From assembly GCF_013402915.1 (NCBI RefSeq), contig NC_050725.1, positions 806,001 through 870,000 on the forward strand: a stretch of DNA of 64,000 nucleotides, read 5' to 3'. Under the pieces are notes generated by a model that saw nothing but the letters and a program-made list of their open reading frames with translations, was not told the DNA's origin and did no database searches. This stretch comes from Zygotorulaspora mrakii. Its lineage: Eukaryota; Ascomycota; Saccharomycetes; Saccharomycetales; Saccharomycetaceae. Each line of letters opens with the position of its first letter. Positions within the stretch are counted from its first letter, which is position 1. The position numbers were made by a program, and so were the translations under genes. Below, in pieces: positions 1-9,949 of the stretch.

Positions 1-1
1 T

Positions 2-3000
2 TCCTTTACACTTAAAAAACTGGAAGAAGTAGTAAGTTGGTCAACAAGTTTACGTAGCGATACTTCCCAAATTGAATCAATGGTCCATGCTTTGTATGCA
101 TTTTTGATGAAATTCAACATTCCTGAGAGGATGTCATCCTTAGCCCCTTCAATCATGCGCGAGGAGCTACAAGTACCAGGGAACACAATTCTGGATCGAA
201 ACGAGTCTTTTCTGATTCCCGTGCTCAATCCTTATATTATTGCTAGCATGAACCAAACAGCTTCGTTTATGTCTTCGGCTGAATCTATTTACCTATTCAG
301 TTGCATGAGAATGATTTCACAGGGCATGCTGAAGTTGGAAACTATTGAAAAAAGAGCGCTGGGAGGAAAGATCAATGAGCTAACTTACATAGAACTCTCG
401 GCAGCTGTTAAAATGGGTCGGAACATCAAACAGCCACCTAAGATACCGATCTTTCCATTTCTCGAAGGAATGCTCAAGAATTTATTGCACAGTATAACTG
501 TTTCCGATCTTTTTAATGAATCGAACAAATACGAGTTGTTTACCGAACTCCTTGTCATTTGGGAGGCTGCTCTAGAAACATCATCATCTAAAGATGAGGC
601 TAGACTCCGGGCCTATAAAGATCTCTTTGAGGATTGGTATAATTCGGCGTCGGAAAAAGGTCTCCAAATCCAGTCTTTTTCAGATTCTCATTTTGCATTC
701 GACTCTGCTGTAACTTTGGTAAGAGGAAGATCGATAAGTTTACTTTGGAACACGTATAGGGTCGAATATCCATCAAACCCCGAAAATTGGCTGTTTTGGG
801 CAGAGTTATCATCGCTTTCCAAAAAATTTGATAACATTGTGTTGCTTCAATTTTCGGAATCTTACGATGAAGTAAAAGTGCTGAGAGAATTTATCGTGAC
901 ACTCTTCTGCGACATTTTGAATAATAATGTAAACGACTTTAGAAAACTTATATCGAGACTAGAGGTAGGCGTGGAAAATTTGAAGACCATATCGGATAAG
1001 TTTTTAGTCAAAAGAAAGCACTTTTTTGTCGAAGAATTTGACAGCCTAATGAGATTCTGGTTTAATGGAAACGAAGAATGCCTCCAAGCGGTCACAGATC
1101 TCAGTCCAATGTGCACAATCTCAACGAAACATATTTTGAAACTACAAAATCAGCGTTATTGTTATCCGCCTATTTTTGATCTTCTTTGGACCAAGCGGGA
1201 AAACGATGTGGAATGCTTCACGGGAAGTCTCGTTTCGCCATCCTTTATCGAATGCGTTATTCTCAAAGCAAAAAGGTTGCATACTTTTCCGGGCAGTCAT
1301 ATTCATCAAACAATTACTGATGCAAAATTACTACTCGAGTCCACACTGAAATTTCCGGCGAAAGTTCTGAACAATCAAGTTGAGTTACTTGCTAGAAAAT
1401 TGCGAGACTGGATATTAAATGTCATTCAAATTCATGTGAAATCAGAAATTGGTACTTTGATAAACACAGATATTGGAGACATAGTTGTCAAAGAGGCCAC
1501 AGATAGCTTTTACTCCGTCTTCAATGAGTATCTTTTACCTGCCTTAACATTTTGCAATAATAGTACTTCTGAAGATGCAGTCGGACGAGGATATATTCTG
1601 TTTGGAGTTGGTTTGGTCGTTCTGTATGCGCCAGATTCACCGTATGATCCTGCTATTCATGATTATGTTACCTATGACTGCTTTTTAAAACACAAACAGT
1701 TTTCAGAAGATTTAAAAGATAGCTTCGCCGTTCTTAGAACGGTAAGAAGTGGAGATACTCCGATATATGCTGAAAAATTACTGCATTCTACCTCTCAGCC
1801 ACGGGCGCCTTCCAAACCGAAAGTTTATAGACCAGCTTCTTCCATCGACAGTTTGCTCGATGAGTGGACTGCTTTCGTCAACTCCACTGCAAGTCCTGAT
1901 CACTTGAAAGACATGGTGAACTCTCTGGAAAACTGGACTGAGACAAGCAAAAATCGGATATCGATGTTCCAACGAAACTCAACGCACTTCTTGGAGCGGA
2001 TCTCAGATGGATTCCAGTATTACGCAGATTTGAATGACATTTTTGCGGGCTATATTTATAGCATGAAGCTAGGATTTGATCTGATCATGTTCAAGAGGTC
2101 CAAAGAGATGGCAACGATGGCATCATCATCACTGTGGCCTGTTAATCCACTTCTCATTGTCAATGAAACACAATTATTAGAGGTGTTCAAAGATATGAAT
2201 AAAATTTTCAGGAACAGTACGGTAGATAACTTTTCTATTGAGAAAATATTAGTTTTCTTTTTGAAGCTTTTCAAGTTCCAGAAAAAGCCTGAAAAGATGC
2301 TTCCGGTTTTCAATGATACTCTACAAACTTTGTATTACAGGTATTCTTTGAGACGGCTCCAAGTGCAGAGTAAACAGCAGGAAGAGAGCAAATCATTCAA
2401 ATACAAAGATGTTGATGACGACTATGAGGCTGATTTCGCTTATATGTTTCCTGATTATGAGAATGTTTTGACTCTGGAGAATACTGAATTTCAAAAGACT
2501 GACGAGGATATTGATCAAGTCAATTACATGGTCGCTAAAGCATATATGGAAGTGTTTACAGAAAACCGGGAGAGTAGTATCAGCCAGATGTTGAATGAAG
2601 GTTCCGAAGTACTGAAGTTGCTTGTTGAACATAAAAACGTTTTCAAATCTGACATATTGGATGCGAAGTATTTATCGGCAGCCGTTAGTATACTAGCTAG
2701 AGAAATCGAAGCTTTTGAAGGGCCTGTTGACTCTGAGGAAATCGATTTCTACAAAGGCTGTTCAATCCAGGAATCAAGGCAGGCTGTTCGTGTGGTCGAA
2801 GCATTATGCCACTTTGTGGCGGATCTTCTTTCACAATGGCCTGAGCATGCAACTTTGAATGAACTTTTTAGAATATGTCAAGAATTTTTGCAATATTCAG
2901 CTATGACACCAATAGCAAAGCAATTACAAAAGATCGAACAAATTTACACTTTTATGGCAGACTGGGAAAAATACGCCTCTTCTCAAGTATCGCTGAAGGT

Positions 3001-6000
3001 TCACATTAAGAATGTCACGGACCTAATTATTTGTTGGAGGAAGCTAGAGTTAAAAACGTGGAATAGCCTTTTGAAGACAGAGGACGAAAATCAAATTTCA
3101 AAAGTGGGCCAATGGTGGTACCATCTCTTTGAAACAATAATAGTTTCCAACTCAACGGATGGTGGTGCCCCACCAATTGGTGTACAAAATACCCCTCTTC
3201 TGTCCTCACTGAACATATTTCTAGGAAAATGTAGTTTCGGTGAGTTTGGTGTTCGTTTAGATATCTTGAGAGCCTTCTCAGAGCATCTATCATTTTCAAA
3301 ATGGTCAAATAAAGAAGTATTGAAGGCCGTTCAGAATATAATTTCATATTATGACCAGTTTAAACCATCGATTGACCGCTACATAGCAGAGGGCAGAAAC
3401 GTTATAGAAAAAAACATTTCGGAGGTCATCTTACTTGCCAGCTGGAAGGACGTAAATGTGGATGCTCTAAAGCAGAGTTCTCGACGCTCTCATGGTAGCT
3501 TGTACAAGCATGTGCGAAAATATCGTTATTTATTATCTGAAAATGTATCATCTATTATCGAAAACGGTATAAGTTCAAGCGAGAAGGTGAGAGTGTTGAC
3601 CTTGTTCCAAAGGGCACCTGAGTTTTATGAATTGGATCTATCATCCGCTAAACTGACCGTTCCTGAAATTCCAAATTGGTCTTCATGGCCAGAGACGCTA
3701 AAAAATATCGACACAGTAGAAAGCAAAATGAAGAGCACTGTTAGAAAGCTATCAGAAAGAGAAAGCCCTAATTTCGCTGATTTTGCCAGGGGCCTCTCAG
3801 AGCAAGCCGAAGAGCTGTCAAGGTTGACACCAAAAATTTTCAAGAAGAAAGACAAGAATTTAGCTTCTTTAAAAATGCAAAAGAGTAAAGTTCTGAACGA
3901 TTCGTTGAAAGAGTTGAAGAGAATGGGTCTGAAGACCAACTTCCGCCAAGATATTCACAAAGTGCAACTCAGCTCCACTTCAATCCTTTCACATATGGCA
4001 TCATTCAATAACACACCCCTAATGGGTTGTGATGCTTACTTTCTGAGAGTAATAGATATTCTTCCTCGACTTAGAAATGCAGCTCTCTCGCCTTCGGAGG
4101 ATGTTCCTCTTAACAGTGTTGAAAGAGGAATGGCTATCATGGAGAATCTGGTTTTCTCGTTGATCACCACAAGAGATCCAATGCAAAAGCTAGCCAGTAA
4201 CTATTTAAAAGTTAATGAGTTCAGGATTGAGTTGGAAAATATCACTCAGTTTGAGGGAGATATCCAATATCCATCATTGCACGCAAGTAGCGGCTATGTA
4301 GAGAACTGCTGTAAATGGTTACCGGCTCTATTAGACTATGCTATTTCCATTATTGACATTATATGCGACGAAAAACAAAAAACCGAAGAAATTTTCTTCT
4401 TGGAGCACGTTAAAGTTCAAATCAATGAATTTTCCAGATTAATCACTGACAATTCAATTTGGAATCCGGCTTTAAAGACAACATGTCTTGATTTTGAGCG
4501 CTTCCTACATAATTTGGTCGATCAACTTCGAAAGAGAAAAGAAAAATCAGCACTTTTTGTTTATGATATCATTTTGACATGGATACATAATCAAGCTGCC
4601 GTCTCTGAAAAAAATTGTGATGAACCTGCTTTGGAAAATTTCGAAAATATCTTCAGGAAAGTTTTCACTAGCATATTACTCTCCTTTCAACACCTTATGG
4701 TTGATGACTTTGAGTCAATAACGGAGCAAGATGATAAGTGGCTGTCCATCATTTCTAAAGACTTGATGAATAGTATTAAATTTTTAAGGTCTACAACTGT
4801 TCTGAGACACATAGAAGCTGCTATCTCGTTTTTAATACAAAACAGTTTCATGGCAAGAACTTCTACTTTGGTCAGGTCCTTAATCACATTTACGTTGCCC
4901 GTGATACGTCAATATCTAGCGGCAATGCATGCTATCTTGATCAAGTCCAAAATGTTTTACGAGAGTTTGGCTCATGGCTCTTACATCTTATCGCTGATAT
5001 TGCATAATCTTGCTAAAGATGGCTTCTGCTCTCCTGCACCACCATCTGAAGAAGTTGATGACAAAAACTTACATGAGGGTACTGGTCTTGGAGATGGAGA
5101 AGGAGCTCAGAGTAACTCAAAGGATATTGAACAGGATGAGGATTTGACGGAGGATGCTCAGAAACCTAATGAGCAACAGAATGAAGAAGAAGAGGATTCT
5201 GGCGAAGATGATGCTATTGAAATGGAAGGTGATATTGCCGGTCAATTGGGCAACGCATCTGACCAAGAGGAAAGTGCAAGTGATGAAAATGAAGAGGATG
5301 AAGAGGATATGGATGAGGAGATTGACAATATAGATGATGATGACCCCAATGCCATCGACGATAAGATGTGGGACTCAAAACCAGATGAAGATGTCAAGGA
5401 AAAAGAAACCGATAAAACCCTGGAAAATGAAAACAATGACACTGACGTCCAGGCAGCAGAAAATGAAGATGGTGCTGAAAACGGCGATAATCCGGATCAA
5501 AAGGAAGAGGCTGCTGATGATGGTAGTGAAAAGGAGAATAATCAGGAGCAAAATAATGATGATGTCTCTGACGAAAATGCTGAAACAGAGGAGGATGTGG
5601 GCGAACAGGAGGATGAAGTTCGTGATGACGAAGCCGGAGATTTGGCTGCTGATGTCCCTGATGTTGAAACCATGGACCTACCAGATGATATGAACCTTGA
5701 TTCAGGAAATGAGAACGATGATGAACAAGAAATGAGTGAAGTGGATGAACTGGATAACAAGTCCAATAAATCAGATGAAGAGGAAGTAGAAGAAGAAGGG
5801 ATTCAAGATGGAGATACTGAAGAGCAAGTGGAGCCAGAGAATGATGTATATAATGATGAAGAAGAGCAGGGTCTTGGCGCGGAAGACAATGAAGATTTCA
5901 AAGAAAATGAAGCAGAAGAAAGCGAGGAAGATTCGTCAAACGTTAATCAAGATAATGAAGAGGCATGTCCTTCGGATGAAGATGACCTAATGGAAATGGA

Positions 6001-7651
6001 GATTAAAGAAGAGGAAGCAAACGCCGAAGAAGGACAGGATCAAACTGAAGGAGTGGACGGTATCGATGCCAGCTTAGAGGATGACAATACTGACCATGAT
6101 GCGGCCGTTCAACAACAGAGCGGTAACAAGGGAAAGGGCTCCGATGCGAAAGATTCGGAAGAGCAGCAAGATATCGGAAGTTCTGGCGATAGCGCAAATG
6201 ATCATCACAATCAAGAAGAGAGTGAAAAAGACGTTGAAACATCTCGGGACAATGCAAAAGAAGCTTTGAAACAGCTTGGTGATTCTTTAAAAGAGTATCA
6301 TAAGCGAAGACAAGATATTAATGAGGCTTCTCAAAAGGAAGGTGAAGAAAGCACGGAGCAGGCAGCTGATCAAAGACCTGATGAGTTCGAGCACATAGAC
6401 GGTGAAAATACTGAATCAAATACGCAAGCACTAGGCACGGCTAACCAGGATCAAATTCAGTCGATTGATGAACAAAATGCAATTGTGGATGATGTGGAGA
6501 ACGATGAGGTGCCTGATGATGATGATGATATTGATATGATTAAGGACGAAGCCATTTCTGATGACGAGGAGCTTGAGGAGGTTCGGTCAGGCAAAGAAAA
6601 CAATAATGAAGAATTGGAGGGGAAGAAAAAGGCCGGCGCTTTCATTGGAGAAATGAAAGAAACTATCGACCAAACCTCTGCTTACAATAAAAACTCATTG
6701 CTCAATAGCAACGATGATGAGCTGGATGAATTAATGCAGATTGCTGACTTCGAGACTCAAGAAGATCACGACAATGCGAAGCCATCGAGAAGTCTTGAAG
6801 AGTCAAGATCCTTGTGGCACGAAAGCGAGCTTGCAACTGCTGAGCTTTCCGCTAGGTTGAGTGAACAGTTGCGTTTGATTTTGGAACCTACTTTAGCTAC
6901 CAAATTGAAAGGAGATTACAAGACGGGTAAACGTCTAAACATGAAGCGAATTATTCCCTACATAGCTTCTCAATTTAGGAAAGATAAAATTTGGCTGAGG
7001 AGAACAAAACCTAGCAAACGTCAATATCAAATCATGATAGCCCTAGACGACTCTAAATCTATGAGTGAGTCCAAATGTGTAAAGCTGGCTTTTGAAAGTT
7101 TATGTCTGGTTTCCAAGACTTTGACGCAACTCGAAGCGGGTGGACTCTCAATTGTTAAGTTTGGTGAAAGAATTAGGGAGGTTCATAAGTTTGAGGAGCA
7201 GTTCAGTAATGAAACCGGTGCAAAATCGTTTCAATGGTTTGGATTTCAAGAAACGAAGACCGATATCAAAATGCTAGTGGCCGAGTCAATCAAAATCTTC
7301 GAACGTGCCCGTGCTTTAAATAGCGGCGATCAATGGCAGTTGGAAATCGTGATATCTGATGGTGTCTGTGAAGACCACGAAACAATCCAGAGACTGGTTC
7401 GCCGTGCAAGAGAAAACAAGATTATGTTAGTCTTCGTGATTATCGACGGCATTAACTCAAATGAATCTATAATGGATATGAGTCAAGTCGAATATGTACC
7501 AGATGAGTCCGGAAATCTGCAATTGAGAATCAACAAGTACTTGGATACATTCCCATTCGAATTTTACGTTGTGGTTCGCGACATCACTGAATTGCCGGAA
7601 ATGCTATCTGTCATTTTGAGACAATTCTTTTCGGACTTGGCATCATTGTGA
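2..7651 (+). CDS. MDN1: Midasin (Rea1), C-terminal half, 5' truncated by window edge
   Basis: Midasin is the giant dynein-like AAA ATPase that strips assembly factors (Rsa4, Ytm1) from pre-60S ribosomal particles in the nucleolus and nucleoplasm. The reading frame is open from base 2 and gives about 2,549 residues; the S. cerevisiae protein is about 4,910, so the AAA ring lies outside the window. Visible parts are the long helical linker (to about 5,030), an extremely Asp/Glu-rich stretch (about 5,050-6,600), and the C-terminal MIDAS/VWA domain. The MIDAS metal motif reads DDSKSMS at about 7,045-7,068, a DxSxS signature. The ATG at 80 is internal, because the frame continues upstream without a stop. 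The next gene on the same strand is SEN2, as in S. cerevisiae. Identity is very secure. Confidence 0.97.
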   Translation, partial: SFTLKKLEEVVSWSTSLRSDTSQIESMVHALYAFLMKFNIPERMSSLAPSIMREELQVPGNTILDRNESFLIPVLNPYIIASMNQTASFMSSAESIYLFSCMRMISQGMLKLETIEKRALGGKINELTYIELSAAVKMGRNIKQPPKIPIFPFLEGMLKNLLHSITVSDLFNESNKYELFTELLVIWEAALETSSSKDEARLRAYKDLFEDWYNSASEKGLQIQSFSDSHFAFDSAVTLVRGRSISLLWNTYRVEYPSNPENWLFWAELSSLSKKFDNIVLLQFSESYDEVKVLREFIVTLFCDILNNNVNDFRKLISRLEVGVENLKTISDKFLVKRKHFFVEEFDSLMRFWFNGNEECLQAVTDLSPMCTISTKHILKLQNQRYCYPPIFDLLWTKRENDVECFTGSLVSPSFIECVILKAKRLHTFPGSHIHQTITDAKLLLESTLKFPAKVLNNQVELLARKLRDWILNVIQIHVKSEIGTLINTDIGDIVVKEATDSFYSVFNEYLLPALTFCNNSTSEDAVGRGYILFGVGLVVLYAPDSPYDPAIHDYVTYDCFLKHKQFSEDLKDSFAVLRTVRSGDTPIYAEKLLHSTSQPRAPSKPKVYRPASSIDSLLDEWTAFVNSTASPDHLKDMVNSLENWTETSKNRISMFQRNSTHFLERISDGFQYYADLNDIFAGYIYSMKLGFDLIMFKRSKEMATMASSSLWPVNPLLIVNETQLLEVFKDMNKIFRNSTVDNFSIEKILVFFLKLFKFQKKPEKMLPVFNDTLQTLYYRYSLRRLQVQSKQQEESKSFKYKDVDDDYEADFAYMFPDYENVLTLENTEFQKTDEDIDQVNYMVAKAYMEVFTENRESSISQMLNEGSEVLKLLVEHKNVFKSDILDAKYLSAAVSILAREIEAFEGPVDSEEIDFYKGCSIQESRQAVRVVEALCHFVADLLSQWPEHATLNELFRICQEFLQYSAMTPIAKQLQKIEQIYTFMADWEKYASSQVSLKVHIKNVTDLIICWRKLELKTWNSLLKTEDENQISKVGQWWYHLFETIIVSNSTDGGAPPIGVQNTPLLSSLNIFLGKCSFGEFGVRLDILRAFSEHLSFSKWSNKEVLKAVQNIISYYDQFKPSIDRYIAEGRNVIEKNISEVILLASWKDVNVDALKQSSRRSHGSLYKHVRKYRYLLSENVSSIIENGISSSEKVRVLTLFQRAPEFYELDLSSAKLTVPEIPNWSSWPETLKNIDTVESKMKSTVRKLSERESPNFADFARGLSEQAEELSRLTPKIFKKKDKNLASLKMQKSKVLNDSLKELKRMGLKTNFRQDIHKVQLSSTSILSHMASFNNTPLMGCDAYFLRVIDILPRLRNAALSPSEDVPLNSVERGMAIMENLVFSLITTRDPMQKLASNYLKVNEFRIELENITQFEGDIQYPSLHASSGYVENCCKWLPALLDYAISIIDIICDEKQKTEEIFFLEHVKVQINEFSRLITDNSIWNPALKTTCLDFERFLHNLVDQLRKRKEKSALFVYDIILTWIHNQAAVSEKNCDEPALENFENIFRKVFTSILLSFQHLMVDDFESITEQDDKWLSIISKDLMNSIKFLRSTTVLRHIEAAISFLIQNSFMARTSTLVRSLITFTLPVIRQYLAAMHAILIKSKMFYESLAHGSYILSLILHNLAKDGFCSPAPPSEEVDDKNLHEGTGLGDGEGAQSNSKDIEQDEDLTEDAQKPNEQQNEEEEDSGEDDAIEMEGDIAGQLGNASDQEESASDENEEDEEDMDEEIDNIDDDDPNAIDDKMWDSKPDEDVKEKETDKTLENENNDTDVQAAENEDGAENGDNPDQKEEAADDGSEKENNQEQNNDDVSDENAETEEDVGEQEDEVRDDEAGDLAADVPDVETMDLPDDMNLDSGNENDDEQEMSEVDELDNKSNKSDEEEVEEEGIQDGDTEEQVEPENDVYNDEEEQGLGAEDNEDFKENEAEESEEDSSNVNQDNEEACPSDEDDLMEMEIKEEEANAEEGQDQTEGVDGIDASLEDDNTDHDAAVQQQSGNKGKGSDAKDSEEQQDIGSSGDSANDHHNQEESEKDVETSRDNAKEALKQLGDSLKEYHKRRQDINEASQKEGEESTEQAADQRPDEFEHIDGENTESNTQALGTANQDQIQSIDEQNAIVDDVENDEVPDDDDDIDMIKDEAISDDEELEEVRSGKENNNEELEGKKKAGAFIGEMKETIDQTSAYNKNSLLNSNDDELDELMQIADFETQEDHDNAKPSRSLEESRSLWHESELATAELSARLSEQLRLILEPTLATKLKGDYKTGKRLNMKRIIPYIASQFRKDKIWLRRTKPSKRQYQIMIALDDSKSMSESKCVKLAFESLCLVSKTLTQLEAGGLSIVKFGERIREVHKFEEQFSNETGAKSFQWFGFQETKTDIKMLVAESIKIFERARALNSGDQWQLEIVISDGVCEDHETIQRLVRRARENKIMLVFVIIDGINSNESIMDMSQVEYVPDESGNLQLRINKYLDTFPFEFYVVVRDITELPEMLSVILRQFFSDLASL

Positions 7652-7839
7652 TGCTGCATCTCTAAGTGAAGTCTTCACTCTTCAAACAAAAGTAGAACAG
7701 AGTAGCCAACATGTGCGATCAAATATGTAAATAAAATTTATCAAATTATTTCATTTTGTTTTTTTAATTTTATATCTGCTTGTGCCCTAATTCAAACATT
7801 CATAATAATTCTTGATTTTCAACGTTTGTTTTCAAAAAG

Positions 7840-7847
7840 TATATAAA
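7840..7847 (+). promoter_or_regulatory. TATA box, probable promoter of the snR79 unit
   Basis: Sequence TATATAAA on the plus strand, about 190 bases before the snoRNA and well past the MDN1 stop. The distance fits an independently transcribed snoRNA precursor with a 5' extension that is later trimmed. The motif is seen; its use is inferred. Confidence 0.55.
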
Positions 7848-7952
7848 CAAGGTAAAAATTTTCATTTCACATCTATTCATCACACTAATTATTTAAAAAT
7901 GTCAAAGAAAGGTAAAACATTCTCTGTCTCTCTAACAGGACTTGACTCTACA

Positions 7953-8000
7953 GCTAGATATCCTTTATTGACCAGGTGGCCAATGCTTTTGATATTCAGC
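7953..8000 (+). other. Imperfect hairpin capped by AGGT: candidate Rnt1 (RNase III) processing signal
   Basis: The inner stem ATTGACC/GGCCAAT (7,967-7,973 with 7,978-7,984; one A-C mismatch) encloses the tetraloop AGGT at 7,974-7,977. After an internal loop an outer stem continues (7,953-7,962 with 7,991-8,000, GCTAGATATC against GATATTCAGC, one A-C mismatch and one G-U). Yeast Rnt1 recognises hairpins with AGNN tetraloops and cuts about 14-16 bp from the loop, often upstream of independently transcribed snoRNAs. The snoRNA starts about 35 bases downstream. The structure is read from sequence; the function is inferred. Confidence 0.55.
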
Positions 8001-8032
8001 GTATGATGTTCATATATTTGCAAATGCTTGTA

Positions 8033-8125
8033 ATTAACGTGATGATAATAGATTATTTGTTGCTCGAAGACACGTCGATGTGAGCGCATGATTTCTCAAA
8101 TAGACTACAACGGTATCTGAATTTT
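8033..8125 (+). ncRNA. snR79: C/D box snoRNA snR79 (18S rRNA 2'-O-methylation guide)
   Basis: A perfect C box GTGATGA (8,039-8,045) and D box CTGA (8,117-8,120) lie about 84 bases apart. The 14 bases just before the D box (8,103-8,116) can pair with the 18S rRNA segment AUACCGUCGUAGUC, recalled from memory, with one A-C mismatch at 8,109. By the D+5 rule the base opposite 8,112 is the second C of AUACC, which corresponds to C1007 of S. cerevisiae 18S rRNA, the known snR79 target. In S. cerevisiae snR79 also lies between MDN1 and SEN2, so position, guide and boxes agree. Exact ends are approximate. The RNA would act in the nucleolus with Nop1, Nop56, Nop58 and Snu13. Confidence 0.85.
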
Positions 8126-8390
8126 TATAATTGCTTTCTTGGACTCTCTTTCTTGACTTGTAGATGCTTGTTATCCTTCCCTTTTCATGCTAGTAAGCAA
8201 ATCAGAAGTTTAATGTTGATATGCCGGCGCAGACAATGTCAAAACTGCTGATCGATTAAGGCTGATTGACAAGTTTTTTTGGTTTAGTGGCTCTACATTT
8301 TGGATCATTTAATGTAAGGTCAAAATTCTCATCTTCTGCATTGCAAAGTTAAGAGAAGAAAAATACACCTAGTGATAATAAATTCGCAAA

Positions 8391-9491
8391 ATGGCCAAAC
8401 TACGGCCTGCTGGAGAGCGATATAAATACCCCTTGCCAATTCATCCCATTGAGAACCTGCCTCAACTTATTCCTCACAACCCTATATCTTGGGTACATTG
8501 GCTATATTGTTACTACAAGAGCTTCAATGGGCTACCCAAAAGGATCTCCATAAAGATACTGGCTAGAAAATACTGCCATATAATAGTTGATGATCCAGAT
8601 GAAATGCTGTTTCTATGGGAGAACGGATTTTTTGGTACAGGCCAATTATCAAGAAGTGAGCCTACCTGGAAAGCTCGTACAATAGCTAGAATGGGCGATT
8701 TATGCGATGAAGTGGACCGAGGTAAATCCAATTTAGCATTGGAAGATATTACTGACAGGAGAAGACTACAGAGGATCGATTTTAAAAAGAAGCGCCAGCA
8801 GTTCGAGGACCAGCTGTTGGAACTGAGGCGGAGAGGTGGGACGATTGAAGATGAGAGCAAGTTAGTGGCGAAAGAAAGAGAATCTCTTCGAAGCCTCAAG
8901 GATCAACAGTTGCTGAGCTTTAAAAAACAAAATGATACTCAACTGAGAAGTGAAGACAGTGAACTTATCGACGAGAAGGGAGAACTTGTAAATTTAGAAT
9001 CGCTAGAACTCACATTCGTGGAAGCATTATTTTTATCGTTCGCTATACCAGTACTGGATGTGTCACCATACGTGTTGATAGAACGATTTCTAGGACCTAT
9101 CGCAACTCTTGAATATCGAAATGTCTATCCATCGATAAAACAATATGTCGCATATCATCATTACCGGTCCCATGGGTGGTGTGTAAGATCAGGAATCAAA
9201 TTTGGTTGTGACTATCTTCTTTATAAGCGGGGTCCACCCTTTCAACATGCTCAGTTCTGCGTCAAAGTTTTAGACGTTGACGAAACTCACGACTACACAT
9301 GGTACTCTAGTCTAGCTCGTGTTGCTGGAGGAGCCAAAAAGACTTTGGTCTTGTGTTATGTGAAGAATACAACTACTGAAGAGGAGATACTTCGATTACT
9401 GAGTAAGAAAAATCTAACAAAGGCACTTTCCAGTTACGAAGTTAGCGAGCTTATATATAGACGCTGGGTTCCTGGCAAGAACAGAGACTGA
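8391..9491 (+). CDS. SEN2: tRNA-splicing endonuclease catalytic subunit Sen2
   Basis: Sen2 is one of two catalytic subunits of the Sen2-Sen15-Sen34-Sen54 endonuclease and cuts the 5' splice site of intron-containing pre-tRNAs; in yeast the complex sits on the mitochondrial surface. The protein has 366 residues against about 377 in S. cerevisiae. The N-terminal part (about 25-100) matches Sen2, the middle is charged and probably coiled coil (120-185), and the C-terminal nuclease fold carries the catalytic triad Tyr278, His286 and Lys317 in the contexts DYLLYKRGP, FQHAQF and GGAKKT. All catalytic residues are present. It follows MDN1 on the same strand and converges with LCL2, only 56 bases away. 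Confidence 0.96.
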   Translation: MAKLRPAGERYKYPLPIHPIENLPQLIPHNPISWVHWLYCYYKSFNGLPKRISIKILARKYCHIIVDDPDEMLFLWENGFFGTGQLSRSEPTWKARTIARMGDLCDEVDRGKSNLALEDITDRRRLQRIDFKKKRQQFEDQLLELRRRGGTIEDESKLVAKERESLRSLKDQQLLSFKKQNDTQLRSEDSELIDEKGELVNLESLELTFVEALFLSFAIPVLDVSPYVLIERFLGPIATLEYRNVYPSIKQYVAYHHYRSHGWCVRSGIKFGCDYLLYKRGPPFQHAQFCVKVLDVDETHDYTWYSSLARVAGGAKKTLVLCYVKNTTTEEEILRLLSKKNLTKALSSYEVSELIYRRWVPGKNRD

Positions 9492-9547
9492 CCATGTTGT
9501 GTATTTTTTATTAATAATATATACAGATGTACATATATACACGGGGC

Positions 9548-9949
9548 CTAGACCTTGTCCATATAAGCGTCGAGTACCCATCCACAATCCCTGGCTTCCT
9601 CTTTTTTGGCTGTCGAGCCCCTTGTCTCATCATCATAGATCTCGTTAAGCGCAGCGTCATGAGTTGCAGGTTTAGAGATACAGATGTAGCGATCATTGGG
9701 AAGGGTACATTTCAATTGTGATTTTGGAAACGGGCAGGGACAATCTTTTGGCTGCGAAACGCATTGCATGGTGTCCGGACACAGATAACCATTGCACTCG
9801 TTATTCAGATATATGTCTTCAAAGCTTGGCTGCGCTTGCTGCTGCTGCTGCTGCTGCTGCTGATTAGGATTGAAGTTGAAAAGAAAACCAAAGGCACATT
9901 GCATTACCAATAGTGTTGCACAAATTTCCTGTAATCCAAATAGGATCAT
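9548..9949 (-). CDS. LCL2: Lcl2-like secretory pathway protein
   Basis: Orthologue of YLR104W (long chronological lifespan 2), a small protein linked to ER-associated degradation whose biochemical role is unclear. The first ATG is at 9,949 and gives 133 residues, close to the S. cerevisiae length; the frame also runs four codons further upstream without an ATG. Residues 1-21 form a hydrophobic signal-peptide-like segment. A run of nine Gln follows, encoded partly by a CTG-repeat stretch at 9,839-9,862. The cysteine-rich part shows CNGYLCPDTMQC, CPCPFP, CTLP and CGW, suggesting a disulfide-bonded lumenal or secreted domain. It lies between SEN2 and CDC45 as in S. cerevisiae. Confidence 0.88.
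   Translation of the reverse strand: MILFGLQEICATLLVMQCAFGFLFNFNPNQQQQQQQQQAQPSFEDIYLNNECNGYLCPDTMQCVSQPKDCPCPFPKSQLKCTLPNDRYICISKPATHDAALNEIYDDETRGSTAKKEEARDCGWVLDAYMDKV

Larger units (their letters stand above)
7652..8032. other. Intergenic: MDN1 terminator region and snR79 promoter/5' leader
   Basis: AT-rich sequence after the MDN1 stop, including T-rich runs at 7,750-7,775. A TATA box sits at 7,840-7,847, followed by a pyrimidine-rich leader-like stretch. A 35-codon ORF (7,899-8,006) lies here, but the imperfect hairpin inside it and the snoRNA just downstream explain the segment better. Confidence 0.6.

Noticed and set aside
7899..8006. 35-codon ORF with TATA and leader-like sequence upstream
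   Set aside because: The DNA forms an AGGT-capped hairpin and directly precedes snR79, so a non-coding precursor explains it better; the peptide resembles nothing known to me.
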